Origin: Polyangiaceae bacterium
Lineage (GTDB): Bacteria > Myxococcota_A > Polyangia > Polyangiales > Polyangiaceae
DNA: 64,000 nt
Direction of reading: 5' to 3'
Assembly (NCBI GenBank): GCA_025937785.1
Contig: JAICQQ010000010.1
Coordinates: forward strand, 18,091-82,090
Within the stretch, counting starts at the first letter, position 1; each line of letters starts with the position of its first letter. A program made the position numbers and the translations under genes. Below the pieces are notes generated by a model. The model searched no databases, was not told the DNA's origin, and saw nothing but the letters and a program-made list of their open reading frames with translations. This document shows positions 26,889 to 36,101 of the stretch, piece after piece.

Positions 26889-28043
26889 TCAGCTACCGTC
26901 GGTCGGGGCGCACCCGACACGAGAGTGGCTGATCACGACATCGTCGATCCAGACCACGAAGCCCGGTGGTGCGGTTTGGTAGTTGTAGAGACCAATCCGG
27001 ATGTCGTCGAAGGTCGGAGGAATGGCCGGTGGCGTGCTGCACTCAGCGGCAGTGGGCTCTCCACCGGAAACTCCGATTTCATCGAGTTCGACGCCGTCGA
27101 GGTAGTAGCGAAACGTCTGCGACACCGAGTCGATCTCCCACTCCGCGCAATGCCATTCATCATCGAATCGATAATCGTAGTTCGAACCACACCCCCATTC
27201 GGCCCCCGAGGGTTGAATGTTATACAAAAATTGGTGGTCGCCCTGGTCGTTCTTCACCGTGTCCACCGTTCTGTACTCACTGTCGTTGCCGCCCAGTGAT
27301 ACGAACGTCGCATGCACGAACGTGCTAGGGACCGGTTGTTCCACGCGGTAGAAAATGCGCCCGAAGTGGCCCGATCCGAAGTCCATCGCAGAGCGCATGA
27401 TGCGCCGGGGCCCACTTTCAGCGCGCCCAACCTTCAGCGAGCGGCTTCCGCTACGTGCTTGATCGCTGGCCACGCCGATGTCGCCTTCCCAGGACCAACC
27501 GTTGGGTATCTCTGCGAATACCGTCGATTCGAAATCTTCGCAGAGAATGGCGGCGTCGCACGGGTTTGCGCCCGACCCGCCGCTGCCGCCTGATGCCACG
27601 TCGCTGCCTCCCGTCGTGCCAGCGCTCCCGCCGCCCGAGCCGGTGACGGCGGTGGTGGTTCCCGCAGCGGCGGTGACGCCAGTCGAGGCTCTGCCGCCGA
27701 CTCCGGTGACGCCGCCCGTGATTGCGCCGTGCACGCCGGTGGCTGCTGCATTGGTGGCCGTGAATCCGCCCGAGCCGACAGCCATAACAGCCGTGCTCGA
27801 TGCACTGGCAGCGCCGAAGCTGGTCGACGTAGCGCTGATCGTAGTGGTCGAGGTACCGCCCATGGCGCTCGTTGTGCCCTGTCCGGCGCCCGCGCTGCCC
27901 GTACTCGCGCTTTCATCCTGAGCTGATCCCGACGCACACGCGGCGCACATACCGACCATCGCCGCCCTCGCGATCCAGAAAATGTGACGCGGTGCGCCCG
28001 CTCTATGCCTTGATTCGTCTCCTACGCCTGAGCCCCCGGTCAC
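26889..28043 (-). CDS. Lipoprotein with Thr/Gly/Ala linker and jelly-roll-like carbohydrate-binding domain
   Basis: 384 residues. The ATG overlaps the preceding stop (ATGA). A long n-region is followed by a hydrophobic segment and lipobox (MVGMCAAC). Residues about 40-160 are a Ser/Thr/Gly/Ala linker. The C-terminal domain (about 162-384) starts CDAAILCEDFES and has a beta-sandwich pattern ending FVVWIDDVVISHSRVGC, as in LamG-like, CBM or polysaccharide-lyase-like folds. It probably binds or acts on a polysaccharide at the cell surface. It is co-translated with the DUF1552 gene. Confidence 0.78.
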   Translation of the reverse strand: MTGGSGVGDESRHRAGAPRHIFWIARAAMVGMCAACASGSAQDESASTGSAGAGQGTTSAMGGTSTTTISATSTSFGAASASSTAVMAVGSGGFTATNAAATGVHGAITGGVTGVGGRASTGVTAAAGTTTAVTGSGGGSAGTTGGSDVASGGSGGSGANPCDAAILCEDFESTVFAEIPNGWSWEGDIGVASDQARSGSRSLKVGRAESGPRRIMRSAMDFGSGHFGRIFYRVEQPVPSTFVHATFVSLGGNDSEYRTVDTVKNDQGDHQFLYNIQPSGAEWGCGSNYDYRFDDEWHCAEWEIDSVSQTFRYYLDGVELDEIGVSGGEPTAAECSTPPAIPPTFDDIRIGLYNYQTAPPGFVVWIDDVVISHSRVGCAPTDGS

Positions 28044-29443
28044 GCCTTCAGCTCGCCGAGTTCGTCCGTAGGTCCGTCGCTGAAGCCATCCATGGGCGCG
28101 CCTACGGCATTCAGAATCGTCGCGAGCAGCTTGTTGCTCGAACCACCCCTACCGCTCACGCCGCCGATGTCCGCTTGGCTGCCCTGGATGACCAGTGACT
28201 CGCCGAGCTTGAAATAGCCCGCACCCCCGACGATCACGAGCGGCAAATCACCGGTCGTGTGGCCTTGACCGTGCGAGAATTCGTTGCTCCAGAACACGAC
28301 GCTGTTGTCCAGCAGCGTCCGCCCCTCGGCTTCCACGTAGCCGTCGAGCAGGTCGAGCATCTTTTTGAACTCGCTCATGTTCCAGCGGTCGATCTCGAAC
28401 AGCATGTTCTTGTAACCGTTGACCGCAGTCTCATTGAAATCGTCCGTGGTGCCGTGCGAAAGCGGGTGATGCCGGTAGTTGTGTTGAATGCCGTCCCATT
28501 GATACATCGGTGAGCCTGCAACCGCGGCTCCCCACTGCAGCACGGCTGAGCGGGTGTAGCCACACGCCAGTGACAGCACTGCGACGCGAGCGTGCAGCCG
28601 CGCCATGGCCGGGAAGTTCTCGTTGGCTTCGACGCTGCTTGACTCGATGCCTTGGAGCGCCGCCGCGCTGGCCTCGTCCAGCGCGCACATGACGGGTCCC
28701 GTTGGGTCCGTGATCGTACCCTCGACATCGCGGATCAGTTGAAAGTGAGCCTCGAGCTTTTCACGATCCGCGCCGCTCAGGTCCATCGCCTGCAAGCTGC
28801 TGAACTCGGTGCGCACCAAATCGATGACGCTCTGACGCTTTCTCAGCACCGCGTCGACCATGGGATCGTCATCGCCGGTGCCCGGTGCCGCCGACCCCAT
28901 GATGGCGCGGTACGCCAACCAGGGGTTGCTTTCGGCGTCGACCATGTCGCCCGGCCCCCTGTACGAGATAGAGTTGAAAGTCGTAACACCGAGGTCACGA
29001 CCTCCTGGACGCAGCACCAGCGCCTCGCGCCCGGGTGGATTCAACGCTTTTGCGATGAGCTGGTCGATGGAGGCGGCGGCGGGACCCGAGTTGCCGACAG
29101 CTGCAGCTGTGAGTGCTTGCTGCGTTCCTTCCAAGTGTCCCGTCCAGGTGCCGACCGGATACCCGTGTACACCGCGAGGAATCAGGATGCGATCTGCGTA
29201 GGGCGCCAGCGGCTCGCTACCGCGGCCGGCGAAGGACTCCGGCGTCAACCGTCCGAAACTCGGCCAAAAGCGTTCGGTCTCCACACCGCTGCTGCAGTGG
29301 AAGGATAGAAAGCGGGTCGTGGGTTGCCCCTCCTGTGCTTGGAGCGATCGTGGGCGGACGCTCTCCAGAAAGGGAAGCCCGACGGCGACACCTGCCGCGC
29401 CCTGCAAGAAGCGCCTGCGATTGAGAAACTTCATGTCCTTCAT
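28040..29443 (-). CDS. DUF1552 family secreted protein with Tat signal
   Basis: 467 residues from the ATG at 29443 (MKDMKFLNRRRFLQGAAG), with a twin-arginine motif RRRFLQG and a short hydrophobic stretch (VAVGLPFLESV). The DUF1552 body (FLSFHCSSGVETERFWPSFG..., WSNEFSHGQGHTTGDLPLVIVGG) resembles sulfatase/alkaline-phosphatase-fold proteins. The partner just upstream is of the DUF1592/1588/1585 type, a pairing known in planctomycetes and myxobacteria whose function is undefined. The ribosome site GGAG lies in the end of the upstream gene. The open frame continues upstream to 29572 but is unlike the family. Confidence 0.88.
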   Translation of the reverse strand: MKDMKFLNRRRFLQGAAGVAVGLPFLESVRPRSLQAQEGQPTTRFLSFHCSSGVETERFWPSFGRLTPESFAGRGSEPLAPYADRILIPRGVHGYPVGTWTGHLEGTQQALTAAAVGNSGPAAASIDQLIAKALNPPGREALVLRPGGRDLGVTTFNSISYRGPGDMVDAESNPWLAYRAIMGSAAPGTGDDDPMVDAVLRKRQSVIDLVRTEFSSLQAMDLSGADREKLEAHFQLIRDVEGTITDPTGPVMCALDEASAAALQGIESSSVEANENFPAMARLHARVAVLSLACGYTRSAVLQWGAAVAGSPMYQWDGIQHNYRHHPLSHGTTDDFNETAVNGYKNMLFEIDRWNMSEFKKMLDLLDGYVEAEGRTLLDNSVVFWSNEFSHGQGHTTGDLPLVIVGGAGYFKLGESLVIQGSQADIGGVSGRGGSSNKLLATILNAVGAPMDGFSDGPTDELGELKA

Positions 29444-29447
29444 GACT

Positions 29448-31271
29448 CTACTCCGCGATTCTCTTGACGTGGGAAAAGGCGGCGCTTTGGACCAGCTGCT
29501 CGATGAGCTCGCGCACGCCGAAAGTGGGCGCTTCGAGGGCGCGGTGGATGAGCGCCAGGGTGCGCAGGTCAAGGTCGCTCTCCGTGCGTCCGTGGCTGTA
29601 CCTGAGCCAGTGTTTGGCGTAGCAGGCGCGCACCTCTTTCCCGGTTGCGATCTGCGACACGAGCTGACTCGCGTCCGCGAAGTTCAGCGATGAATCGCCC
29701 AGGGTCAATGTACCCGTGCTGTCGATAGGGGCCCCGTTTTCCGTTTCGCGTGCTCGACCGAGCGCGTCGAAGCCTTCGAACGCGAAGCCAACCGGATTGA
29801 TGCTGGAGTGGCAACCCGTGCACGCAACCATGGATGTCTTCCAGGTGAAGAAGTCGCGCGTGGTCACCGGTGCAACCGCTGGCGCAGGGGGCTCGACCCC
29901 TTCGGCGCCGGGCGGTGGGTCCTCTATCTCCTGACACAGAATGCGCCGAAGCACGTATACGCCGCGTAGGATGGGCGACGTCGTCGTGCTCGACGAGCTG
30001 TGACCGGTCAAGAAGCTCAATTGGGTCAAGATGCCGGCGCGCCCAGCGTCAGCTGGGAAGTCGACGCGCTGAAAGTCGCGGCTGAAACTCCCGGACAGCC
30101 CGTAAATACTCGCCAGTTGGTCGTTGACGAACGAGTAGCTGCCCGTGAGTAACAGAGAGACGGCGCCATTCTGGTTCAGGGTGGCTTCCTCGACGTAACG
30201 AAGGGTTTCTTCCTGCATCGCACGCGCGACTTCCAAGGAGAACTCGGGGAACGAATTCGAATCCTTGCTTGCTCCGAGCACGCCCTCCAACTGGAGCCAG
30301 CGCGAGTGAAAGTCCCGCACCTTCTCGCCGAACTCCGGCGTCTGCATCAAGCGTCTTGCTTGGGTGACCAGTTCTTCGGTGGTCATCAACCGCGCCGCGC
30401 TCGCCTCCGCGAGCAGTCCATCATCGGGCGCGGAATCCGTGAGCAGAAACGCGAGGCGTGTGGCCGTTTCGAACTGGGTGAGTGGAGTCGGGATCGCTGC
30501 GTCGCCTTCGCCCCGCTCGACGCGGTACAGGAAGTGCGGCGATTGAAGAACTGCTTCGACGACGACCTGAACACCGTCACGAAACGCATCGCCGCTCGCG
30601 ACGAGTTCGTTGCCAGCCTCGAACAGCGTTCCATATCGGGAGAGCTCTTCAGCCGTGGCTGGCCGCCGGTAGGCGCGGAGGAGCATGCTCGACAAGAACT
30701 GGTCCTGGCAGCCAGAGTCGCTGGTAGCGCAGCCAACGAACCGTTCGTAAGCCGATGGCGTGTTGACGAGTTGTTCGGCGAGGCTCTCTGCGGTGCGTCG
30801 ATAGTCCAGATACAATCGCTCGGTCACGCGCAAGACCGAGGCCTCGAAATAGCCGTCGAGGGTCGGTGCCTCGGAGGGAAAGTCGGTGGTCGGATCGACC
30901 TCGATCTGCAGAAGCTTGGAGACGGCGCGCGCATACTGCCGGTGAGTCAGGCGCGGCAGCTGGGTCGTCCCCTGCACGCCGTCGGGCAGCATGTTTGGGT
31001 CGACCCCGTCGATGTCGTCCACGTCGGGCGGATCGGGGAGAGCAGTGCTAGCCGTGGTGCTGGTTGCCGACCCGAAGCCAGAACCTCCGCCGCCCGTCGT
31101 CGATCCGGCTGTCGCTGTCGTGATCCCGGCGCTGCCATCACTGGTGTTGACGCTGCCTGTGGTCACTCCGTCCGTGGGGTAACCCCGGGCAGGCTCCCCT
31201 TCGGGCTCGGTCACGCACCCGCACAGCGCCAGGGCACCCCAAAGCGCCCAATGGCCTTTTCGTTCGATCAT
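29448..31271 (-). CDS. DUF1592/DUF1588/DUF1585-type lipoprotein with CxxCH motif
   Basis: 607 residues. Lipobox LALCGC is followed by a Thr/Ser/Gly linker to about residue 85. The domain series found in this family follows: DUF1587-like (LPRLTHRQYARAVSKLLQI), DUF1595-like (FVGCATSDSGCQDQFLSSMLLRAYRRP), DUF1592 (FETATRLAFLLTDSAPDDGLL..., FHSRWLQLEGV), DUF1588 (GVYVLRRILCQEIEDPPP and CTGCHSSINPVGFAFEGFD) and DUF1585 (KHWLRYSHGRTESDLD). CTGCH is a potential haem c site. It is exported and membrane-anchored, paired with the DUF1552 protein 4 bases downstream. Confidence 0.88.
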   Translation of the reverse strand: MIERKGHWALWGALALCGCVTEPEGEPARGYPTDGVTTGSVNTSDGSAGITTATAGSTTGGGGSGFGSATSTTASTALPDPPDVDDIDGVDPNMLPDGVQGTTQLPRLTHRQYARAVSKLLQIEVDPTTDFPSEAPTLDGYFEASVLRVTERLYLDYRRTAESLAEQLVNTPSAYERFVGCATSDSGCQDQFLSSMLLRAYRRPATAEELSRYGTLFEAGNELVASGDAFRDGVQVVVEAVLQSPHFLYRVERGEGDAAIPTPLTQFETATRLAFLLTDSAPDDGLLAEASAARLMTTEELVTQARRLMQTPEFGEKVRDFHSRWLQLEGVLGASKDSNSFPEFSLEVARAMQEETLRYVEEATLNQNGAVSLLLTGSYSFVNDQLASIYGLSGSFSRDFQRVDFPADAGRAGILTQLSFLTGHSSSSTTTSPILRGVYVLRRILCQEIEDPPPGAEGVEPPAPAVAPVTTRDFFTWKTSMVACTGCHSSINPVGFAFEGFDALGRARETENGAPIDSTGTLTLGDSSLNFADASQLVSQIATGKEVRACYAKHWLRYSHGRTESDLDLRTLALIHRALEAPTFGVRELIEQLVQSAAFSHVKRIAE

Positions 31272-31428
31272 GCTTCAGAAGACGCGAACGCTCTGTCATC
31301 CGGATCGCCAAACTCGAGGTGTAACTATCCAGCAGCAGTTGAGTCCGGCGGCCTCGTGCAGCCTCGACGATTTTTGATCCGATCTTGCACCACCGCACGT
31401 CACTAAGCATGAAGCCCCTTTCCTGCAC

Positions 31429-32082
31429 ATGAGTACACACGCCGCCCAGGCGCAAGAGTGCGCGAACCCTACGTGGGAGGACGCGCACCGTGGCGCCGAG
31501 CCCTCACCAACCGAGCTGCTCGTTTTGTTGAATGAACGGCCCGAACTGGGGGCGCGCGCTCTGTTCCGAGTTTTCTCGAGCGACGTGAATCGGCTCGTCT
31601 GGCGGCTCTTGGGCGCCGACGCTGAGCACAACGATCTGGTCCAACAGGTGTTCTTCAAGGTGCTCTCCCAGCATCACTCATTGCGCGACCCGCACCGACT
31701 TCGGGCTTGGATCCACTCCATCACCGTGAATACGGTGTACCAAGAACTCCGGCGGCGCGAGATGCAGCGCCTTTTCCTTTCGGCGTGGCGCCCGACCCAG
31801 CTGCATGGCGACTTGGTGCGTGAGATTGAGAGCAGAGATTTCCTCGTGGCCGCATTGTCCGTCGTGGGCCGTCTGTCCGCGAAGCAGCGCATCGTCTATG
31901 TCTTGCGTTTTCTCGAGGGTTGCTCGCTCCCCGAGATTGCGGAGATGTGTGGCGTCTCGCTAGGCACGGTAAAGCGGCGGCTGAAGGGGGCCGTCGCGCG
32001 CGTCGAACGGCTCGTCGTGAGCTCGCCAGAGTTGTCCGAACTTTTCGACCCCAAACCCGAGAGCGAAGGAGGCGGTCGATGA
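31429..32082 (+). CDS. ECF-type RNA polymerase sigma factor
   Basis: 217 residues. Region 2 (about 45-110) has NDLVQQVFFKVLSQHHSLRDPHRLRAWIHSI. Region 4 (about 140-195) has LSAKQRIVYVLRFLEGCSLPEIAEMCGVSLGTVKRRL, a helix-turn-helix. The start has no clear Shine-Dalgarno sequence. The divergent neighbour is the DUF1592 lipoprotein, 157 bases away. It should direct polymerase to its own operon (FecR-like, barrel-like and lipoprotein genes) and probably others, under control of the FecR-like protein that overlaps it by 4 bases. Confidence 0.9.
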   Translation: MSTHAAQAQECANPTWEDAHRGAEPSPTELLVLLNERPELGARALFRVFSSDVNRLVWRLLGADAEHNDLVQQVFFKVLSQHHSLRDPHRLRAWIHSITVNTVYQELRRREMQRLFLSAWRPTQLHGDLVREIESRDFLVAALSVVGRLSAKQRIVYVLRFLEGCSLPEIAEMCGVSLGTVKRRLKGAVARVERLVVSSPELSELFDPKPESEGGGR

Positions 32083-33293
32083 GTCATGACGCGTTGGGTG
32101 CACGACTGGCCAAATCTCTCGGTGTCGGGCCTGGCAAAATGTCCGTGGTGGCGCAGGAAGCGCGGATCGCAGAGGCGGCGCGGCTCGGATACGCGGAGCG
32201 TCGGCGGCGATTGCCACTCGCTTGGGCAGCCGTGTCGGTCCTGGTCGCCAGCGTCGTGATTGCGCTCGTGATTCGGCCCGTGGCGGTCACTTCCAGCAGT
32301 GCTACGCCTGCGAGCGCCGCGCTGAGCGCAGCGAAGATCAAAAGACAGCTCGAGGCGAAGTCTCGCACGGCGCTGGTCGCGCTCGAGGACGGCAGCGCGC
32401 TCTCGCTCGCGGCGCACACTAGAGCGAGTATCGACGAAGGAGAAGGGAAGAACACCACTGTGTCGTTGGCGGGCGGCCGCATCGATGTGCACGTAAAGCC
32501 AAGACAAGCTGGCGAGTTTCGCGTCGAGGCAGGACGTTATCGAGTGCGTGTGGTGGGTACCCGGTTCAGCGTCACCTACGCCGCTTCTGCGCAGCATATT
32601 CGCGTCGAAGTGACTCAGGGGCGGGTTCGCGTCGAGGGTCCCGAACTGCCCGAGGATGGTCTCTTGGTGGACGCTGGGGGACATTTCTCCAACGAGGTAA
32701 GCAGCGCTTCGAGCACGGCGCACACGGTCGTCGACCCGCCCGAAGAGGCATCGCGATCGGAGCTTCCCGCGGTCGCGTCGGCGGCTCCGCGGGCTGAAGC
32801 AGGCGAGGCGGACGCTCACGACTGGCAGGCCTTCGCGGAGCAGGGTGAGTACCGGCGCGCCCTCGAGGTGGCCGAAGCAATGGGCTTCGATGGTTTGGTG
32901 CGCACCCTGGGCGAAGCGCCCCTGCTGCAGCTGGCCAACTCCGCGCGCTTTTCTGGCAACAACCCCCGCGCCAAACAGGCGTTCCTCGGTGTGCGTAGAC
33001 GATTCCCGAGCAGCCCTTCGGCGATACTTTCAGGGTATTACCTTGCGCGACTCGCTCTGGACGTCGAGCACAACCGACTGCAGGCAGTGGAGTGGCTTCA
33101 GACGTACCTTCGCGAGGCTCCGCGAGGGCAACTGTCAGCAGGCGCGCGGCTCGATTTGATGAAGCTGTTCTTGGAGACCGGTGATACGGCGAGCGCGCGC
33201 CGCATCGCCGCCGACTATCTCAAGCACCATCCGAACGGAAACCGGGCAGACTTCGCGAAGTCGCTCTTGCAGCGGACAGCGCCGGAACCGTGA
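32079..33293 (+). CDS. FecR-domain anti-sigma-like protein with C-terminal repeat region
   Basis: 404 residues, start overlapping the sigma stop (ATGA). A cytoplasmic N-terminus (1-45) leads to one membrane helix (about 46-70, WAAVSVLVASVVIALVI). A periplasmic FecR domain follows (about 95-205: LVALEDGSALSLAAHTRASID, GRIDVHVKP, RYRVRVVGTRFSVTY). The C-terminal region (about 250-400) is helical and TPR/YbgF-like (FAEQGEYRRALEVAEAMG, ARRIAADYLKHHPNG). This matches sigma regulators that sense an outer-membrane or periplasmic state. Its zinc-type anti-sigma motif (HxxxCxxC) is absent. Confidence 0.85.
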   Translation: MSHDALGARLAKSLGVGPGKMSVVAQEARIAEAARLGYAERRRRLPLAWAAVSVLVASVVIALVIRPVAVTSSSATPASAALSAAKIKRQLEAKSRTALVALEDGSALSLAAHTRASIDEGEGKNTTVSLAGGRIDVHVKPRQAGEFRVEAGRYRVRVVGTRFSVTYAASAQHIRVEVTQGRVRVEGPELPEDGLLVDAGGHFSNEVSSASSTAHTVVDPPEEASRSELPAVASAAPRAEAGEADAHDWQAFAEQGEYRRALEVAEAMGFDGLVRTLGEAPLLQLANSARFSGNNPRAKQAFLGVRRRFPSSPSAILSGYYLARLALDVEHNRLQAVEWLQTYLREAPRGQLSAGARLDLMKLFLETGDTASARRIAADYLKHHPNGNRADFAKSLLQRTAPEP

Positions 33294-34282
33294 AACGGGC
33301 GCTGAAGTCGGCCTTGGTCCTGGCGATTCTCAGCATCGTTGGCTTGGGACACGCCGCGGGTCGTGTCGTGGTTCTGAAGCCCACGCACGGCGCAGCTTCG
33401 ACATGGCCCGAGGCTACGCGCTCGGCCTTGGCAGAGTTGGCCCTCGCCGGGTTCGAAGTAGTGGTCGAGCCGAGCCAGGAGATCCTACTCGAACGCTTGC
33501 TGCAGCAACTGAAGCAAGCGACGCTCGACGAGAGTACCGTCGCGAGCGTGCTGATCACTCGCACGCCGGCCGGCGGCTTCGGGTACGTATGGATCAGGGA
33601 AGCTCCTCGCCCGCTACAGTTGATGGAAGAGCAACCCGACTCGGCGCTCGCCCACAATGCCTTTGCGTTGCGCCTGGTCGATGTGTTGCGGGAGCGCCGA
33701 CTCACCTTGCCCGCGACGGAGGCACCAAAGCCGCGCGATAACCCCATGCCAGAGGCGCCATCGACGAACGCTGGCGGCAGGCTGGGCCTACACGCGGCGG
33801 CTGGGATGAGCTGGGTGGCCGCTGGCGCCATGGCGCCGCGCATCCAGTTCGGAGCTCAGATGGAGCTGATGAACGGTTTCTCGTTGAGTCTGTCAGGCCA
33901 CTCGTTGCTTGCACCAGTTTCGCTCGCTACCGAAGCTGGGGATGTGAGCATTTACAGCCGTGGGGCGTCGCTGGCGCTGCTTTTCGATCCGCGAGTCGCA
34001 AACCGCTGGGGCGTCCTAGCGGGCGCGGCGACAGGCACCACCTGGTTTCGTTCGAATGGACGAGATTCTGCGACCCATGTGGCTCGGTCCGACGTGGCCA
34101 CCGTCGGCACCCTCTCGCTACTCCTCGCAGGGCGCTTTCGAACCGATCGCTTTGTCGCGACGCTCTCCGGCGAGCCGCAATGGTTGCTACCCAAACTTCG
34201 AATCACGAGTGCGGACGGACGCGAGGTCGAGCGCGTGCGACTAGCGTTCGCCCTGATGCTAGGGCTGGGATGGCAGGTATGA
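33290..34282 (+). CDS. Secreted protein with C-terminal beta-barrel-like region
   Basis: 330 residues from a GTG overlapping the previous stop (GTGA). Signal peptide LVLAILSIVGLGHAAG. An alpha/beta domain (about 25-130, RVVVLKPTHGA, FEVVVEPSQEILLERLLQQL) and a short Pro linker lead to amphipathic strands to the end (LGLHAAAGMSWVAAG, MELMNGFSLSLSGHS, RLAFALMLGLGWQV). The strand pattern is that of a small outer-membrane barrel. The gene at 41980-42999 has the same layout next to another ECF sigma gene. Confidence 0.72.
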   Translation: MKRALKSALVLAILSIVGLGHAAGRVVVLKPTHGAASTWPEATRSALAELALAGFEVVVEPSQEILLERLLQQLKQATLDESTVASVLITRTPAGGFGYVWIREAPRPLQLMEEQPDSALAHNAFALRLVDVLRERRLTLPATEAPKPRDNPMPEAPSTNAGGRLGLHAAAGMSWVAAGAMAPRIQFGAQMELMNGFSLSLSGHSLLAPVSLATEAGDVSIYSRGASLALLFDPRVANRWGVLAGAATGTTWFRSNGRDSATHVARSDVATVGTLSLLLAGRFRTDRFVATLSGEPQWLLPKLRITSADGREVERVRLAFALMLGLGWQV

Positions 34283-34929
34283 TCTCCAACGAGAAGGTGT
34301 GTGCATGCGCCATTGCGCTGCTACTGGGCGGCTGCTTCGACGGTGAGCTGACCAGCTTCACCGAACGCACGCTGGAGGGCCCGGGGGGGACGTCATCGGA
34401 TCTCCCCATGGTGCCGACCGCGCGCTCGCCGCTCTTGGTCGACGACTTCGAAGACGGCGACACACTCGCCGAAAATGGCTTTGGTTGGTGGTACACCCAG
34501 AACGATACGACCGGCGATCAAGCTTTCTCGATAGAAGCCGTTGCGGACAGCAACGGGGGTCGCGCCGCCTACAGCGCCGGGAGCGGCTTCGAGGTTTGGG
34601 GTGCGCTCATCGGGCTCGATTTCACGCCGGGTGAAGGGGTGTACGACGCACGTAGCTTCGGGGGCTTTCGGCTACGCGCTCGCGTCGACGCTGGCAGTAT
34701 CCGCGCAGTTTCGGTGCGACTCATCGAGAACGCCGAGCTCCAATTCGCTGGCGACGTCACGTTGACGACTGAATGGCAAGAGTATCAGTTCGCCTTTTCA
34801 GAGCTCGCGCCGGTCGACGATTCCGGTCCCGCGTTCGATCCGGCACGGCTGGCGGCCCTGCAGGTTTTCGTGCTTTCCAGCGAACGGTTCGCCATCTGGC
34901 TCGATGATGTCGTTTTCCTGCCGCCCTAG
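34279..34929 (+). CDS. Lipoprotein with CBM/CIA30-like jelly-roll domain
   Basis: 216 residues from the ATG at 34279, overlapping the preceding stop (ATGA). Signal peptide with lipobox (IALLLGGC), a 40-residue linker, then a beta-sandwich domain starting LLVDDFEDGDTLAENGFGWW and ending AIWLDDVVFLPP. This pattern is shared by carbohydrate-binding and CIA30-like domains. It is probably surface- or periplasm-facing. It is the last gene of the sigma/FecR operon and ends 30 bases from the convergent kinase gene. Confidence 0.8.
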   Translation: MISNEKVCACAIALLLGGCFDGELTSFTERTLEGPGGTSSDLPMVPTARSPLLVDDFEDGDTLAENGFGWWYTQNDTTGDQAFSIEAVADSNGGRAAYSAGSGFEVWGALIGLDFTPGEGVYDARSFGGFRLRARVDAGSIRAVSVRLIENAELQFAGDVTLTTEWQEYQFAFSELAPVDDSGPAFDPARLAALQVFVLSSERFAIWLDDVVFLPP

Positions 34930-34958
34930 GACATCGGCGCGCTGGGGCCGACTCGGCA

Positions 34959-36101
34959 TCAGCCGTTCGTCGCGCTCGCGCGCTCCTGCCTGCGCAGGAG
35001 CGCGATCTCGAATCTGGTGCCGGCGCTCTCGGTCGACGTGACGCGGATGGAACCGGCGTGGGCTTTCACGACTTGATCGACGATGTAGAGGCCGAGGCCG
35101 ACGCCTTGCGTGCTGCGGTCGCGATCGCGCGGCTTGAACGCCGAGAACAGGTTCGGCAGCGTGGCGTCGGGAATGACGCCGTCGTTCTGCACGATGAGCG
35201 CGATTCGCGCTGGGTCGCTGCCGTCGATGCTGAGTCGAACGCGGCCGCCAGGGCTGCCGTGCTCGAGCGCGTTGCCGACCAGGTTCGAGAGCACCTGGTT
35301 CATGCGGTCGGAGTCGAGCTCGGCGCACGTGTCGCCGGTGACCTCGAGGCAGAGACGGCTCGCGGCTGCCGGGTCGAGCTCGGCGATCAGGTGGCGGGCG
35401 AGCTCGCCGAGATCGGTGTCGCAGCGGGTGACGGGGATGCCGCCTTTGACCCGGCTCAGGGCGAAGTCGAGCACGTGCTGGATCAGGCGCTGCATGCGGT
35501 GTGAGGCGCGCTGGATGACCTTGGCGCGCTTGGCTATTTCGACGGCGTCGTCGGGACGCTTTTCGAGGAGGTATGCGGTGGTGAGGATGTTGGACAGGGG
35601 GTTGCGCAAGTCGTGTCCGAGCACGCCGAGGAACAGGTCGCTCATGTTCTGGGCCAGGCGCAGCTGCTCGAGCTGGTTCGCAAGCCTGCGCTTTTGACGG
35701 TGCAGCTGGGCGAACACCTCTACCTTGCTGACGAGCAAATAGGGGTGGAAGGGCTTGAACAGGAAGTCGACCGCGCCCGCTTCATAGCCCTGGAACATGC
35801 GTCCGCCGTCGGGCATGGCCGCTGTCAGGAAGATGATGGGCACATTCTGGGTGCGGCCCGAGCCGCGCATCAGCTCGGCGAGCTCGAAGCCGTCCATGTC
35901 CGGCATGTTCACGTCGAGCAGCGCGAGGGCGATGTCGTGGATGAGCAGGGCTTCGAGCGCCTCGCTGCCGGATCGCGCTTCGATCAGGCGAATGCCGGGG
36001 CGCTTCAGCAGGGCGCGCAGCGCGACGAGGTTGTCCGCGACGTCGTCTACGGCGAGCACGTTCACCTCGTCGAGGTGCAGGTTATTAGGCGTGGAAGTCA
36101 T
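34959..36101 (-). CDS. Receiver-domain histidine kinase
   Basis: 380 residues. A receiver domain comes first (about 12-130: AVDDVADN, phospho-Asp in LALLDVNMPDMDG, Lys in LFKPFHP). A short coiled coil follows, then HisKA with the phospho-His in GVLGHDLRNPLSN (about 158). HATPase follows, with N-box NQVLSNLVGNALEHG and G-boxes GVGLGLYIVDQVV. There is no membrane segment, so it is cytoplasmic. Its ATG has GGAGG upstream and lies inside the 3' end of cheB (17-base overlap). It probably receives phosphate from, or works beside, the large hybrid kinase that leads the operon. Confidence 0.9.
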   Translation of the reverse strand: MTSTPNNLHLDEVNVLAVDDVADNLVALRALLKRPGIRLIEARSGSEALEALLIHDIALALLDVNMPDMDGFELAELMRGSGRTQNVPIIFLTAAMPDGGRMFQGYEAGAVDFLFKPFHPYLLVSKVEVFAQLHRQKRRLANQLEQLRLAQNMSDLFLGVLGHDLRNPLSNILTTAYLLEKRPDDAVEIAKRAKVIQRASHRMQRLIQHVLDFALSRVKGGIPVTRCDTDLGELARHLIAELDPAAASRLCLEVTGDTCAELDSDRMNQVLSNLVGNALEHGSPGGRVRLSIDGSDPARIALIVQNDGVIPDATLPNLFSAFKPRDRDRSTQGVGLGLYIVDQVVKAHAGSIRVTSTESAGTRFEIALLRRQERASATNG